Assembly (NCBI GenBank): GCA_030267565.1
Contig: BRXU01000004.1
Coordinates: 5,090,501 to 5,154,500, forward strand
Length of the DNA: 64,000 nt
Origin: Pleodorina starrii
Taxonomy: Eukaryota > Chlorophyta > Chlorophyceae > Chlamydomonadales > Volvocaceae
Reading direction: 5' to 3'
In this document: piece after piece, positions 1 through 11,528 of the stretch
How the letters are laid out: the number at the start of each line of letters is the position of its first letter
How positions within the stretch are numbered: position 1 is the stretch's first letter
Position numbers and translations under genes: made by a program
Notes under the pieces: generated by a model
Seen by the model: the letters and a program-made list of their open reading frames with translations, nothing else
Told to the model about the DNA's origin: nothing
Database searches by the model: none

Positions 1-2542
1 GGGCGGCGCGTGCAGCCGCGTGGCGGACAGCAGGTGCTCTGCGGCGCGGGCGGGCCACCAGCGCAGGCGGTGGAAGTTGTAAAGCAGGAAGGAGATGTTG
101 CGCAGGTTGAAGTCGATGGCGGGCTTGGAGCTGATGGCGGCGTCGGCCCAGGACATCAGGCGCTGGTCGCGGTGGCCCGTGTTGGCGATGCCGTACATGA
201 ATACGGAGATGGCGGAGGCACTGCGCAGGGCCGGGGAAGGGAAGTGGGAGCGCGGTGTGTGTTTGTGTAAGGAGGGGAGGGGAGAGACCGGCAGGCAGGG
301 ACAGGGCGATGGCGGGGCGGAAGAATGAGGGTTTGGTTCGCGTTAGCCCAGGAGGCGAACTGCGTCTACGCAGCTGGCAGCAGCAAATGCCCGTCCGAAT
401 CGCCCTGCCCAACTCGCGAGCCGATACCGCTGCTCTACACTGTCGCCAACCCCGCGAGTTGCCCACAACCCGCCATCCGCCCGCGATCCCCACCTCCACT
501 TGGCGTGCGGGCAGGTCGTCGCGTACTCAGAGAGCGCCGCCATGAGCTTCTCGTGGCGCAGCCCCAGCAGGCCGCACGAGTAGGCGATGCAAGACAGCTC
601 CCGCGAGCTGAAGCGCCCCCCGATGGCGGCGACGCCGCCGCCGCGCGGCACGCCCGCCACGGCGCCCGCGTCCCCCAGGATAAGCGCGCGCTCCAGCCGC
701 GCTGCCAGCTCATCGCCCAATGCACGCAGCAACCGATCACATGACTTATTAACGCAGGCGCACGAGTACAGCAGCGCGCAGAGCTTGGCGTTGTTCTTCT
801 GGCCGAGCTCTTGAATGGCGCGCGCGTCAAGCGACGCAATCAGCGCCGGCGTCGCGGCCGCCAGGACGTCAGCTGCGGCGGAGGCGGCCGCCGCCGCGAG
901 CGGCGGCAGGTGCGTGCTGCTGTGCTTGGCGCGCGCCGCCGCCGCGGCCTTGGCCAGCGCCCACCACACCAACGACAGCGATCGACTGTCGAGTTGGCTA
1001 ACGAGGCGGCAACCGTCGGCCGCCAGCCAGCCCAGCAGCTCGACGGCCAGCGGCCGCCAGCAGCCAATGGCGGCGGCGGTGATGCTTCCATTGGCCGGCG
1101 GCGGCTCCGTGGGATGGCTGTTCCGGGCCGTCGTCGCGGCGGCGGGTCCGTTGCCATCGGCGGCGGCGCCGCCACCGCTGTTGCCGTCGGCCGCGCCGTT
1201 CGCCTGCCGCGGCTCAATGGCCAGGGCACCCAAGGCCTCCGCCGCAGCGGCGGACGCGCCCAGGGACCGCACCTCCGCCGGGCTCGGCCAGCTCTTGGTT
1301 CCTGCCGCCGCCAGGCCTTGGTCCTCCGCGGCTGCGGCGCCGGGCCCTGCTGCGGCAGCGGTCGCCGCTGGCCACGTCGCCCCCGGCCGCGGCTTCGGCG
1401 GCCCCGCCCAGTACTGCCCTCGGGCGCAGGCCCACAGCAGCTGCGCGACCGCCCAGCCGCGCTGCGCGGCCGCAACAGCGGGGGAGACTCCCGGGGCGGC
1501 GGCGGCGCCGCCGCCGCCGCCACGCCGCGCGCTGAAGATGACGGCGGTGGCGATAGCGTCCATCACCACCTCCTCACGGCGGTTGAAGGGACTGATGTCC
1601 GAGCCGGGCTCCAGGCCCGCGGAACCCGCTCCCGCGGAGCGCAGGTGGCACATCTGCCGTGTCGGGCGCGCGGATTTGGGTCGAGGGCATGGCGGGTGAG
1701 ATCTGTGAAAACGCTGTCGCGGATCGATTCTGTGTGTACGGTACGCGCGCGCGGGTGTGACCCACATGGATAAGCTTGACGGATGTGTGCACACACAAGC
1801 AAAGGGTGGACTGACACAAAGAAGGCACGTAATTGGGGCGGCAGACGACCCTTCGCGCGTTCGCTGCGGTCCTCCGGCAGCTCCCCACGCCCAGCGCACG
1901 CCCTACGGTACTCACAGCCGTTGCGGCCTCCGCCAGCCTCTCCAAGCTCCAGCTGTGGGCCTCCCGGCTCGCCTCCTCGAGCTGCGCCAGCGTCAGGACC
2001 GTTGCGGTCGGCGCCGCAGGAAAGCGCTGGGAGCCGTCGCTGTCCCCGCTGTCTCCGACATGTTCGGACCAGGCGTCATCGCCGGCGGAAGGAGACGTGC
2101 CAGTGTCTGCCTCACCGGGGTCGAGCCCGCCAAACGCATCACCCATGAGCTCCGTCTCCAGATCGTACATGCCTTCGCCCCGTCCCTTACCGACCCAGTT
2201 CGCTCCGGAGCTGGCCGCGGCGTCGTGGTGTTGGCCCCGGTTCTGGCCCTGGTACCGATTCTGGGGCCTGGGCTCGCGCCGCTGGAAGGCGTGATCGCCT
2301 CCTGAACCCCGTTCATCTGAGGGGCGTCCGCCAGCGCGGCTGCTGTCCCAGTTCTGCTGCCCTGAACCCCGCCGGTGGCCCCATCGCTCATCCGCATCGG
2401 CTGCCGATGATGGGCGCATGGACGCATTAGATCGATAGGTATCATCACGGTTCTGGGGCTGACCGCGGTCTGCGCCACGGGGAATTGGTCGTGCATCCGG
2501 GCCCGACGGCTGCCAGCGGGAAGTCCATCGATCCGTATCCAT
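1..2542 (-). CDS. OPR-like helical-repeat protein, 5' part only
   Basis: Three exons are readable: 1916-2542 (ATG at 2542), 527-1653, and 1-220 running off the left edge. Splice phases match at both introns (1654-1915 and 221-526). The first about 200 residues are hydrophilic and rich in Arg, Gly, Gln and Ser, as in a disordered RNA-binding leader. The rest contains degenerate helical repeats of about 38 residues, such as FSSRELSCIAYSCGLLGLR and FNLRNISFLLYNFHRLRWW, resembling the octotricopeptide (OPR) repeats that are expanded in green algae. Known OPR proteins are organelle RNA stability or translation factors, often ending in a RAP domain. The C-terminus lies outside this window, so RAP cannot be checked. 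No clear transit peptide is seen at the chosen start, and an upstream 5' exon is possible. Family assignment is by pattern recognition and the RNA target is unknown. Confidence 0.6.
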
Positions 2543-3367
2543 AATCAGTGTGAAACGTTAAAGATGGTGAATATGAGTAGGGGCTCCTCACGATGTCTGC
2601 GCTACCAATGTTGGTTGTTTTCAAAGATGCTACTGTGCAGCTTCCACCGTTGTTATCTTAAGCGTAGGTGCAACAGTCACACGCATCTCTCACAGAAGTG
2701 TCAGGGGGCATCTGATTACAACTCATCTCTGCCGCAGGCGGGAAGCACGGAGTCAAGACAGTAAAGGCCACATATCGACACTTCCGGAGTTTCTAAGCTA
2801 TTGGCGTTCGCAGAAATCAGACCGTTCCGTGCGCAACGATTAAAGAACTGCATGGACATCTGTCCGCCGAAGTACCGAAAAGTGTACAGTGCAACCGACA
2901 CAACGGACACCATGCGATCCACCACCGTAGACCGTACGTAATCACGCTCTCCATGTCTCCAATCCCTGCGTAACGAAATCCTGCCTGACAGCATGCAAAG
3001 AAAGGTTGCAATCGTTGCAATCGTCCAAGCATGGTTGCGCACCTGGCGCGGCTCAATTTGATGGCACGCGTCTCCAGCTGAATCCGGGCGAATCCGCCGG
3101 CCGCTCCTGATGATCAAGCCCGATCCTGCACACGGTCCCACGGCCGCCTGGACACAGCACAAACTGCCTTCAAACTGCCTCGCTCAAACGGACCAAACCA
3201 CCAAGCACCAGCGCCCCTAGCCTGGGAGACACTCCGCCCTGCATGCAACACCGTCGCATCCTCCTCTCCTTCCCCCAACCCACATTGCTTCCCGCGCCCT
3301 CCTCCCCGCCACAACCTCCACCCTTTGCCCTACCCCGCTAAAGCCCGCTCCACAACCGCTTAAACCC
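2543..3367. other. Intergenic: promoter of the OPR-like gene and 3' UTR of CCT8
   Basis: No credible coding exon. It lies between two minus-strand genes, so the right part should be CCT8 3' UTR and the left part the OPR-like gene promoter. It is visibly less GC-rich than the flanking exons between about 2550 and 3050. Confidence 0.6.
2716..2720 (-). terminator. Candidate TGTAA polyadenylation signal of CCT8
   Basis: On the minus strand this reads TGTAA, the volvocine polyadenylation motif, 648 nt after the CCT8 stop. It is the first such motif seen downstream of that stop. The cleavage site is not determined. Confidence 0.45.
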
Positions 3368-6300
3368 TCAATCGTCATCGCCGTCGCCGCCGCGCGCCTT
3401 GGGCCCGCCCGCCTGCTTGGCCATGATGATTTGATCCACCTTGAGCACCGTGCACGCCGCCTCCGTGGCCAGCTTGACAGCCCACCACTTCGTGGAGAAG
3501 AGGTCCATGATGCCATCGCTGGCCGCCAGGTCGCGCGGCGCGCCGCCGTCCACGTCCAGCCCCGCGGACACCTGCCCGGCAGCGTGCACCGAGTAGAGCG
3601 CCGAAAGGGCGTCCGTGGCGTTGAGGCCCGAGTTCTCCGCCAGCGTGCGCGGCACCACCTCGAACGCCTCCGCGTACTTCGAGATGGCGTACTGCTCCAG
3701 GCCCGTCTGCTTCTTGGCGAAGTCAGCGACCTGGCAAGGAAAAGGGGACGGAGCGCCGGGGGGAGGCAGTGAGTGGCATGCCTACGCCAGAGCGACGTGC
3801 TGATATGCGATCTGCTAGCAGATCGCTCACTGCTTCAATATCCGGAAAACGGAACACCACACTGAATCTACACCGCGACACAGTAAGCTGTCCAAATCGC
3901 ACAGGTGACGTCGTTTGGCGACCCATTTGTGCAGCCGCCTCTGAAACCGTACCTGGCGCGCCAGCTCGATCTCTGGTGCGCCGCCGCCCGGCAGCATCCG
4001 CGAGTCCCGGCACAGCGCCTTGTAGGTGTTGATGGCGTTGTTGACGGCGCGCTCCACGTCGTCCAGGAAGGCGTCCGTCGAGCCGCGCAGCACGATGGTC
4101 GAGATGGAGCCCAACACCGCGTCCTGCTGGAGCACCAGGCAGTTGGTGCCGCCGATCTCCTGCGGGCCGGCGAGGCACGTGCAAGGCGGCGGCGGAGCGT
4201 ATTACGGTATGGGGGCGCAGCAGCAGCACGTCAGGGTATCAAGCCGACCCACATCGCCACAAGCTGGTCCAGAAGAATGAAGACGCTGCGGTACTGGTAC
4301 AGGTAGTTAGGTACCCCGCATAGCGCTTTTCGAGTGCCCGCGACACAATGTTCGTTATGTTCCATGCCCGCTTCGCCACGTAAGGCAGGTTTTGCCAAGT
4401 GCCCCTGACGCCGGACGGGCGCACCTGCACGCGCAAGCTCTTGGCGAAGCCCAGCTCGTCGGGCGAGGGCGCGCCGAAGGTCGCGCGCGCCGTGGCGCCC
4501 GTCGCTCTGCACAGGCGCGCGAGCTCGAACTTGGACGGCATCTTGACCACCATCAACCCGTACTTTTCGCAAAAGTGCAGGGCCATCTCGCCCACGGACG
4601 AGCCGCTTAGCACCACGCGCGCGCCGCTGTCCGCAATGCCCTTGATGTACTCCTCCAGCTTGGCCTCCTCAGACCTGCCGTACACAGTGCGCGCACGAGC
4701 ACACACCGTCAGTGGTGGGAACGCACAGAGAGATACCGTAGAGGCTGGCTTGCCTGCCTTCTCGTAGTCCATTCACAGATAAGATCACGCGAGCCGTGTT
4801 CCTAGCATCCCCAGAGGACGGAGCCTACGGGATGTGATCGTCCAATTCGGCCTGAGCGACCCAATTCGGCCTGAGCGACCCAATTCGGCCTGAGCGACCG
4901 TTCCCCACTGGTGGAGGCGAATCGGGCCACGGGCGCCATTCAGGGCCTCAACCTGCCATGCCCGCATGCGACGCCCTGAACTCCATGCAACATTCTCCCC
5001 TGCACGATACGCGCGCCACGACCTAAATGCGGTGCATGCACTTCGGACCCAAAAGTTGGGCCCAAAGCCTCCTCCGGAATTCCTCTCACCTACTCCACCA
5101 ACTCCCACCAAATACCCATGCTGCTTACCTCGATGGGACCCCAACAACCACGCACTTGCCCACGGTTGCTCGCAGCCCCCAACCCCCCAATACCACCATC
5201 CACTCGCGCGCGCGCACCCGTCCCCAGGCTGCGTCACCGAACCCAGCCAACCCAAAACCCACTTGGAGTAGTTCTCCAGCTCCTCCGCGCTCTTGATGAG
5301 CACGGTGCCCTTGGTGTCCGTGGCGGACGTGTCCACGCCCTGCGTGTAGGCCGCCACCTTGGCGTCCTCCACCGCTTTGACGCTGCCCTCCGTGTCGCGC
5401 TTCAGCACCATGCCCTTCACAACGCGGCTGTCCAGCAGCGTGCCGCCCTGCGCACCCAGGCACGGGCGGAGGAAGCCAGGGCACACCGCCGCAACGATCA
5501 CGATGCTTGCGACGAGGCCAAGCATTGGCGGGGGGCCAGACGTTCCCGCCAGTGCGTGGCATGGGCTGTAACGGCGCTGTGTGCGACGCGGGGGCAGGGT
5601 GCTATGGGCAAGCGGGTGTGCAGCGGCCGCACCCGATGCACAGAGCCGGGCTTGAATGCACACACTGCCCGCCCTGTGCCTGAGTAGCCATAATCCCCCC
5701 AAACCCTAAAACCCTGAAACCACCAGCAAGCCCATGCATCCAGAAAGGCGGGTTGATCTTACTGCCCTCCTGGTTGATCTTTCTCCAAGCAGCGGCCGCT
5801 ACTCCTCCTTCCCTGCCCTTCACTGCACGTTTCACCGCATTGCCTTGTGCCCCTCCAGGCTGGTCGCACAGGGTCACCACAGGACATCCAGGCCCTTCCT
5901 CCGTTGCGCCGCGCCGGAGGGCGCACCTGGATCTTGATTACCCGCACGTTGTCCACGTTGAAGTTGTTGGGGTTCTTGGGGCACACGTCGATGCACGCCT
6001 CCGCCACCAGGCCCCCCAGCAGGTCCTCATAGCCGCTGATCTTGCTGCTGATCGACCCCTTGAGCCGCCGGGCAATCTGCGCCACAACATACAGCACGCG
6101 GAGAGGCTCCAACGCATTAGACAGCAAGCCAATTGGATCTGTTGCCGGTCACACACATGTTTGGGTGCCAGTGCTGGTCTAGAGGCGGATCATTTCTATG
6201 TAAGGGATGACCGACCAGCAGCGTGGGCATGCCTGATGGGAATGCTGTTGCCTCTCTACTCCGGCCCTGGAGTCTGTATGGACGCCTCCAGATCAACGCA

Positions 6301-8330
6301 ACGCCTTCACTAGTGACGCAACGCCCATGTCTCACTGCGTTGCGTTCCCTCGCCCCGGGCCGTTTTTATTAGCCCCAAGCCCCGAGCTTTTGAACAGACT
6401 CTGGTGATTTCGGGGCGAGCTCCTTAGCTTCCTGCGGATGGTGTCGGACGAGCTGGTGTGTTTTTGCGGCTTAAGGGGCCGAGACGACCAGCTTTCCGTC
6501 CGATCCGTTGCGTAGCTTTCGGCCGTTTCCGTTGGGGCTGTTGGGGCAGGGGGCTTTTCCAGTTGAAGCCCGCCAACTGTTGTCGGGTATGTTTGTGCGC
6601 CCATTTGTGGATGGCGGCGGCTGTCGACAGTTCAGGAGCCCCATCGCATATTCCCCTGCGGGCGTGGGTTGCGGCTCTACCGCCATGCCGTTTGTTGCTG
6701 CCCAGGTGGCTCGTGCTGCTGTCTGGCACCGCAAAGCTTATCTTCGCCCTGGTTGTATCCGCTGCAGTGCACGGCCAGCTTGCCCCCTGGCACGCTCAGC
6801 CTTTCCAGTTGCCTCTGTCGGCCCACTGCAAGCAATCGAGCCCTTCCCCAGCGACACCCCAAACGCCGTAAAGCAGTAACTTGCAAGATACAGGGAGGCT
6901 TTAACTGCGCAACTCTAAACGTTGTGTATTTAATTCCTGCTAAGTGCATCCCTGCACAGACTAATCGCCCGTCCGACTGCGATTGATGGCCAATTGGCGG
7001 AGTGCAGTGGCACGACACGTGTACCATGCAAACCGACCGGTAATGCGCGGCACGGACGAACATGCCGTCACGGACCCCAAACAAATCCCTAGCCGCCTCA
7101 CCGTCGCCTTGTCCCGCACGTCAGCATCCTTGGTGTCGGGCAGCACCAGTGACTCCAGGACCTCCAGGGCCTGCGTGCATGAAAACAGCCGTGCGGGTAA
7201 CGCACCGCGGCTGAATCGATCCACCGTGTACAGGTACTGAGTTGCCGCATTGAGTGAGTGAGTCAGCTATGGGCCCGGGGCGGTCCGCAACTGCCGCGGC
7301 CTTGCATACCGCAGGCACCTGTCACCCCTGTCATCGGGACAACGCAGCTGGGATGTGACTGCCATGCGTAGTGGGCGTGGAACTGTGGCTAACAACCCAG
7401 GCATACCCTCAGCGTACCTTCTCGGATGCCCGTTGGTAGCCATCCACCACCTCTGCCGTGTGGAGCCCGTCCCGCAGAAGGGACTCGGCGTTTGCAAGCA
7501 GCTCGCCGCCCAGGGTCAGCACCTAGCAGCCAAAGACACGGCGCAACAGACCCCAAGGATACCAGACGTTAGCGCTCTGCAGGATACCTTCATGCAGCCC
7601 TCCAAGTCGGCTAGGGCTGGCTGACGGCTGCACGCTGAAGGTACGGGATAGCTGAAGCACGTGGGCGATGGAAATCCCAAGGCGTGCCGTCGTGCAATCG
7701 GCATGATTAGCATGCAGTATAGCAAACGCGTAATCATCGGCAAAGAGGTCCAGTGAAGTCCCCGCTGTACAGCGTCGAATCGTTGGGCGCTTGTGGCTTG
7801 GGCGGTTATGGGTTGGGGACCCTGCCACACGCCTGCGTTTGCTTGTACCCCGCACACGCCGGGCACTCATCTTGGCCTCCCCCGTGCTCGCACCCCCTAC
7901 CAGGTTTGTGCCATCCCCGATCTCCGCCTCCTGTGCTTTTGCCGCCATGACAAGCAGCTTAGCAGCCGGGTGCTGCACCTCCAGCTCGCTGACTATCGTG
8001 CTGGCGTCGCTCGTCACGAAAAGCTTCTCCAGATGGTTGATAACCATCTTATTCATGCCTGTTCAAGGGGCGGAATAGGCTCCGGTTGGAAAGGCCGCCG
8101 TCACTGAAGGCCGCGCGCCAATCTGACGACGCGTAACCCGGAAGCTTGGGAACTCGGCTAGCCTCCAATATGCATTGCCCCGCACCATTTGGTCCAAGTG
8201 ATGTCCGCGTGATCTGCGCCATGCCCTTGCAGGCTTCGATGTTCTTCATTACCGCATCCTGAAGCCCGCTAAAATGCTTGTGCCCCTCTTTGAGCATGGC
8301 TTGCAGCCCATAAGGCATTCCCGTTGCCAT
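3368..8330 (-). CDS. CCT8: CCT8, theta subunit of the TRiC/CCT chaperonin
   Basis: Subunit of the cytosolic ATP-driven chaperonin that folds actin, tubulin and other proteins. Nine exons: 8186-8330, 7901-8058, 7418-7522, 7102-7170, 5927-6076, 5263-5447, 4425-4674, 3953-4159 and 3368-3730. Together they give 543 residues; animal and plant CCT8 are about 548. The start reads MATGMPYGLQAMLKEGHKHF, matching the theta-specific N-terminus. The ATP-site motif GDGTN is at residues 96-100, and PKNPNNFNVDNVR, TKGTVLIKSAEELENYSK and DQIIMAKQAGGPK are conserved landmarks that fit plant CCT8 better than animal CCT8. The C-terminus ends in an acidic GDGDDD tail. All introns are GT-AG, the longest being 6077-7101. 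The gene looks intact. Its upstream neighbour NOPCHAP1 is on the same strand, separated by 1.2 kb. Confidence 0.97.
4842..4898. repeat. Three perfect 19-bp tandem repeats in a CCT8 intron
   Basis: Unit CCAATTCGGCCTGAGCGAC occurs three times head to tail at 4842, 4861 and 4880, inside the CCT8 intron 4675-5262. Confidence 0.95.
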
Positions 8331-9545
8331 GGCGCCTAGTTTAATGAAAATTCAGGAGCCGAGCGTATTAAGTCCGAGAGATCAGAGTATCAAGATGTTG
8401 ATTCAGCAGCAATAGGCGCACCACTACTTCACAGGACACGAGTAAAGTAACACATACATATGCGCTGTCCTTTCGGTATGGGCAAAATGGTTTGGCGCGG
8501 AACCAATGTACGACAAACCGTCAGCGCCGGGCTGGTTCAGCGAAGTCGGTGCATGCAGGGCACTTGCTGTTACAAGTCATGACATCGCAGACAAACTTAA
8601 GATTCATGGTCTTACAGGTGCGCTCCGTCCCTTGGGTCGTTACATATGAATTTGGCAAACTCGGCCCCGGAGGCCCCAGACTCGACCCCCAGCCGTTAAG
8701 ATGCCGTCCGTGTGCCACGGCGCTGGCGCAGGCAATAACCATCTGAAGATGCTGTCAAACCAGACCCAAAAGAACGGGTCCGTGATTGGCACCCTTGCCC
8801 GGAAAACGTTCGGTCGACGACGCCTGCCTCCTATCTAATCGCGAATCGCCCAGGAGACCAGCCCCTTCCGGCGGTGCCACTTGGATAGCCGCAACCAATC
8901 TTCAACGTAAGTCAGTATGTCTACAAGCGTCTGCCCACCTGTTACGTGTTGACATTGTACTGCAGCAGAAAACATTTCCCGTGCCTCATCATTGCACGCG
9001 AATGTGCAGATGCCAAGAGCACTTGATACCGCCCAGGAGCGCCCGGCCGCTACGAGGCGAGCCCCATAAGCACACTAAGCATGCATCCTCGGCGGCCGGC
9101 CCAAGGGTTCCCATCTTCCCAGTAGTCCTAGCGGTTCTGTCATCGAGAACGTGCCGTGTACGAGTATTGTGAAGCCGCCGCGTTCAAGTGAATGTCCAGT
9201 GAATGTCCGAAGGTACGGTGCTGACTGCACGCGCAACCCCAGCCGGCAATCCACCACTCCTGAAAAGTCACCAGGCCGTTGTTCTTCCTCAAGCCTACGG
9301 CATCAAAAGTCCTTCTGAGTAAAGAGGAATAAGAGCGCACTAACAGCTGCACAACGCTCTCCCAGAAACACTGTGTTTCAGGAACTATCCAAACGGCCAT
9401 CGATCCATACGGACGGCGCCATGCACTAACAGTACCGTCTGGCTACCTCAATGCCCAGCCCGCGAGCGCCACTTGCGGCCCCGTTCCTTCCTAGATTACC
9501 AACACGCTGACACATGGCGCCGCTCGCGCTTATCCGTTGCGGCTA
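8331..9545. other. Intergenic: CCT8 promoter and NOPCHAP1 3' UTR
   Basis: No credible exon on either strand. Both flanking genes are on the minus strand. The segment just above the CCT8 ATG (about 8340-8480) is AT-richer than the surroundings and is the likely CCT8 5' UTR and promoter. Confidence 0.6.
8640..8644 (-). terminator. Candidate TGTAA polyadenylation signal of the NOPCHAP1-like gene
   Basis: Minus-strand TGTAA about 900 nt after the NOPCHAP1-like stop codon, the first such motif met downstream. Further copies lie at lower coordinates, so the site in use is uncertain. Confidence 0.35.
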
Positions 9546-10967
9546 CTATAGCTCCTCGATCATCTTATTCCGCTGTGCCGCGATCTTCCGGCGCCGGCCC
9601 GGAAGCTCCCCGCCGCCCAGCGCCTGCGCCGCCCTCCCCCGCCCGGCTCGCCCCTGCCGCCCTGACCCGGCCGCCTGTGCTGACGCCACGTCACCGCTGC
9701 CAGCGGCTACCGCCTCATCTTCCTCCATGGGTTGCGGCCCTTGCGCCGTCCCGACCTCCCCGCCGCGGCACTCGCCCTCGCTGTCACAGCCCTCGTTGTC
9801 CGATTCCGCGTCGTCCTCATCGTCATCGGCACCGTCCTCATCACTGTCGTCGTCGTCGCTGCTGCTGCTGTCGCTTCCAGAGTTGAGGAATGGGTCCCCT
9901 TGCCCCTCCAGGGCGCGCTCGGCAGCCCGCAGCGCGGCCTCGTCGCGCAGCTCCAGGATACCGCACGCGAGGTCCTGCAGGGCCGCACCCGGTGTACGCG
10001 CACACGGCACAAAATGGTCAATCATCCGGCCTGCTTCGGACTAAGGGACTGATGGAGCATGACGATAACGGCACGGTTGAGCCTGGAGCCCAAATCGGGG
10101 CCGGCTTGAAGTCTTGCAGGGCAAGAGCTGAGCAGGTGAGCGAGGCAAGGGTGCCAGACAGCGCCTTACCATTTCGATGTAAGGGCCGTCCTCCTCGTCG
10201 TCCACCTGCTCAATGTCAAACTCCGCAGCTGGGCGTTCCTGGCCAGGACGAGAGAGGGCAGGAGCAATGCTGTGAGGCTCGCATCAAATGCAGTGTGGTT
10301 GCAAGGTGATGTGGAGCGAAAGCCTCGGCCTTCCCAAAGGGGCAAGTTGAGGCGCGTTGAAGGCATGACAGCAGCGGCTGCTATAGGGCCCCGTCTCCCA
10401 TGGTAAAGAAAACTATCTCCATAGGGGGCCATCGCAGAATGATTGTCAGCAAACGTGCTGCAGCGGGTTCGACAGTACGCACGTATTGGACCTTACCTGC
10501 AACTGCTGCTGGAGGCTTGCGTTCGCATTCGCCATTTGCGGCATAAAGGCGGCGAGCTTGTCGAGAACTGCATAACAGTGAGCCACGTGTTGGGGTAAAA
10601 CTCTGCTGAGGATTCGCAGAGTTTCACCTGCGAAGCCCGGTTGCACCCCCCCCAACTGTCCCACGGGACGCTCGAGTCAAAACCCGCACGATTGTGTGAC
10701 ACTTGAAGAAGCCCAGGGCCAGGTCCTTTGCCAGCAGCCCAAGGCCAGGCCCCTTGCCAGCCAAGTGTGAGTCCCTTACCTGAACTGCGAGGCGTTGGCC
10801 CAATGGCAGGCCTCTGCCGAGTCAAGTTGGCCAACTTTTGCTCTGTTCCGAGTGGGGGTATAAAGTCAGGAAAGGGTGGAGTCCTTGCAGAAATGCTGTA
10901 ATATCGCACCAAGTGGCGGCACTGCGGGGCAGTCCAGCTTCTCCCTCCGTTGCGCTTTGCCCTCCAT
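9546..10967 (-). CDS. NOPCHAP1-like snoRNP assembly factor
   Basis: Four exons: 10910-10967, 10497-10567, 10170-10238 and 9546-9974. They give 208 residues; human NOPCHAP1 has 185. The signature order of the family is present: LDKLAAFMPQMANANASLQQ (residues 21-40), then a short block with FDIEQVDD and YIEMDLACGILEL, then a Ser run followed by a long Asp/Glu-rich tract. Human NOPCHAP1 shows the same succession (FLPQMARAN, FNIENIDG, IQMDVALFEM, acidic Ser-rich tail). In animals the protein links NOP58 to the RUVBL1/2 ATPases during box C/D snoRNP assembly. The C-terminus here is basic (LPGRRRKIAAQRNK). The first exon is the least certain because it is short and its residues are not conserved, but its phase fits. 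Head-to-head with the AAAP transporter gene. Confidence 0.82.
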
Positions 10968-11528
10968 GACGAAGTACGGGTGGCGGCAGGCCGTCAGCCC
11001 GAAACCCTTGACAGAGACTGCCCTCTATTATGCAAGCGGTAGGTAACTTGTGGTATGTGAGTCAAGTATCGTCGGCGCAGTTCGTGAGGTCGGAACTTCC
11101 GCACGAACCAGAGCACAAACGTCGGACTGCTACAAAGTATATGGTGCTTAAGGCAGCACTGACAGTGAAAAGTGATAATATTCAACCGGTACATAAGCGT
11201 GTTCGGGCCGGCCCGAAAGGATAGACAAAGCGGGCGCAACCTGCTCGTCAAACGTACGGCATACCGTTATACATCGACAATCATGTACCCATTCGTGACG
11301 TTGCCCGATCGCTGTAAGTACGTAGCGATCCTGACCGTGCTGGCCACTTGCTTACCGACAGAGAACGCGGCGGCTGTGCAGGGGCTCACACTTGAATTAG
11401 TGCAGTTCCTTGCACCCGATACAATGCTTCAAGCTAATAAGTTAAACGGACGCTGCGTCGTCGCGCAGCAGTCCCTTGTGCCGCCATGCTTGATCCGCGC
11501 CAGGCCGCTGTCCTTGGCCTCGGCAGCA
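10968..11528. promoter_or_regulatory. Shared upstream region of NOPCHAP1-like (-) and AAAP transporter (+)
   Basis: 561 bp between two divergent start codons, AT-richer than the exons. It must hold both 5' UTRs and both core promoters. An in-frame upstream ATG for the transporter at 11424 lies in it. No convincing TATA box was identified. Confidence 0.5.

Noticed and set aside
811..1773. Plus-strand frames of about 300 codons opposite the OPR-like gene
   Set aside because: GC-rich shadow of the minus-strand exon 527-1653; Arg/Gly/Ala-rich translation with no family resemblance.
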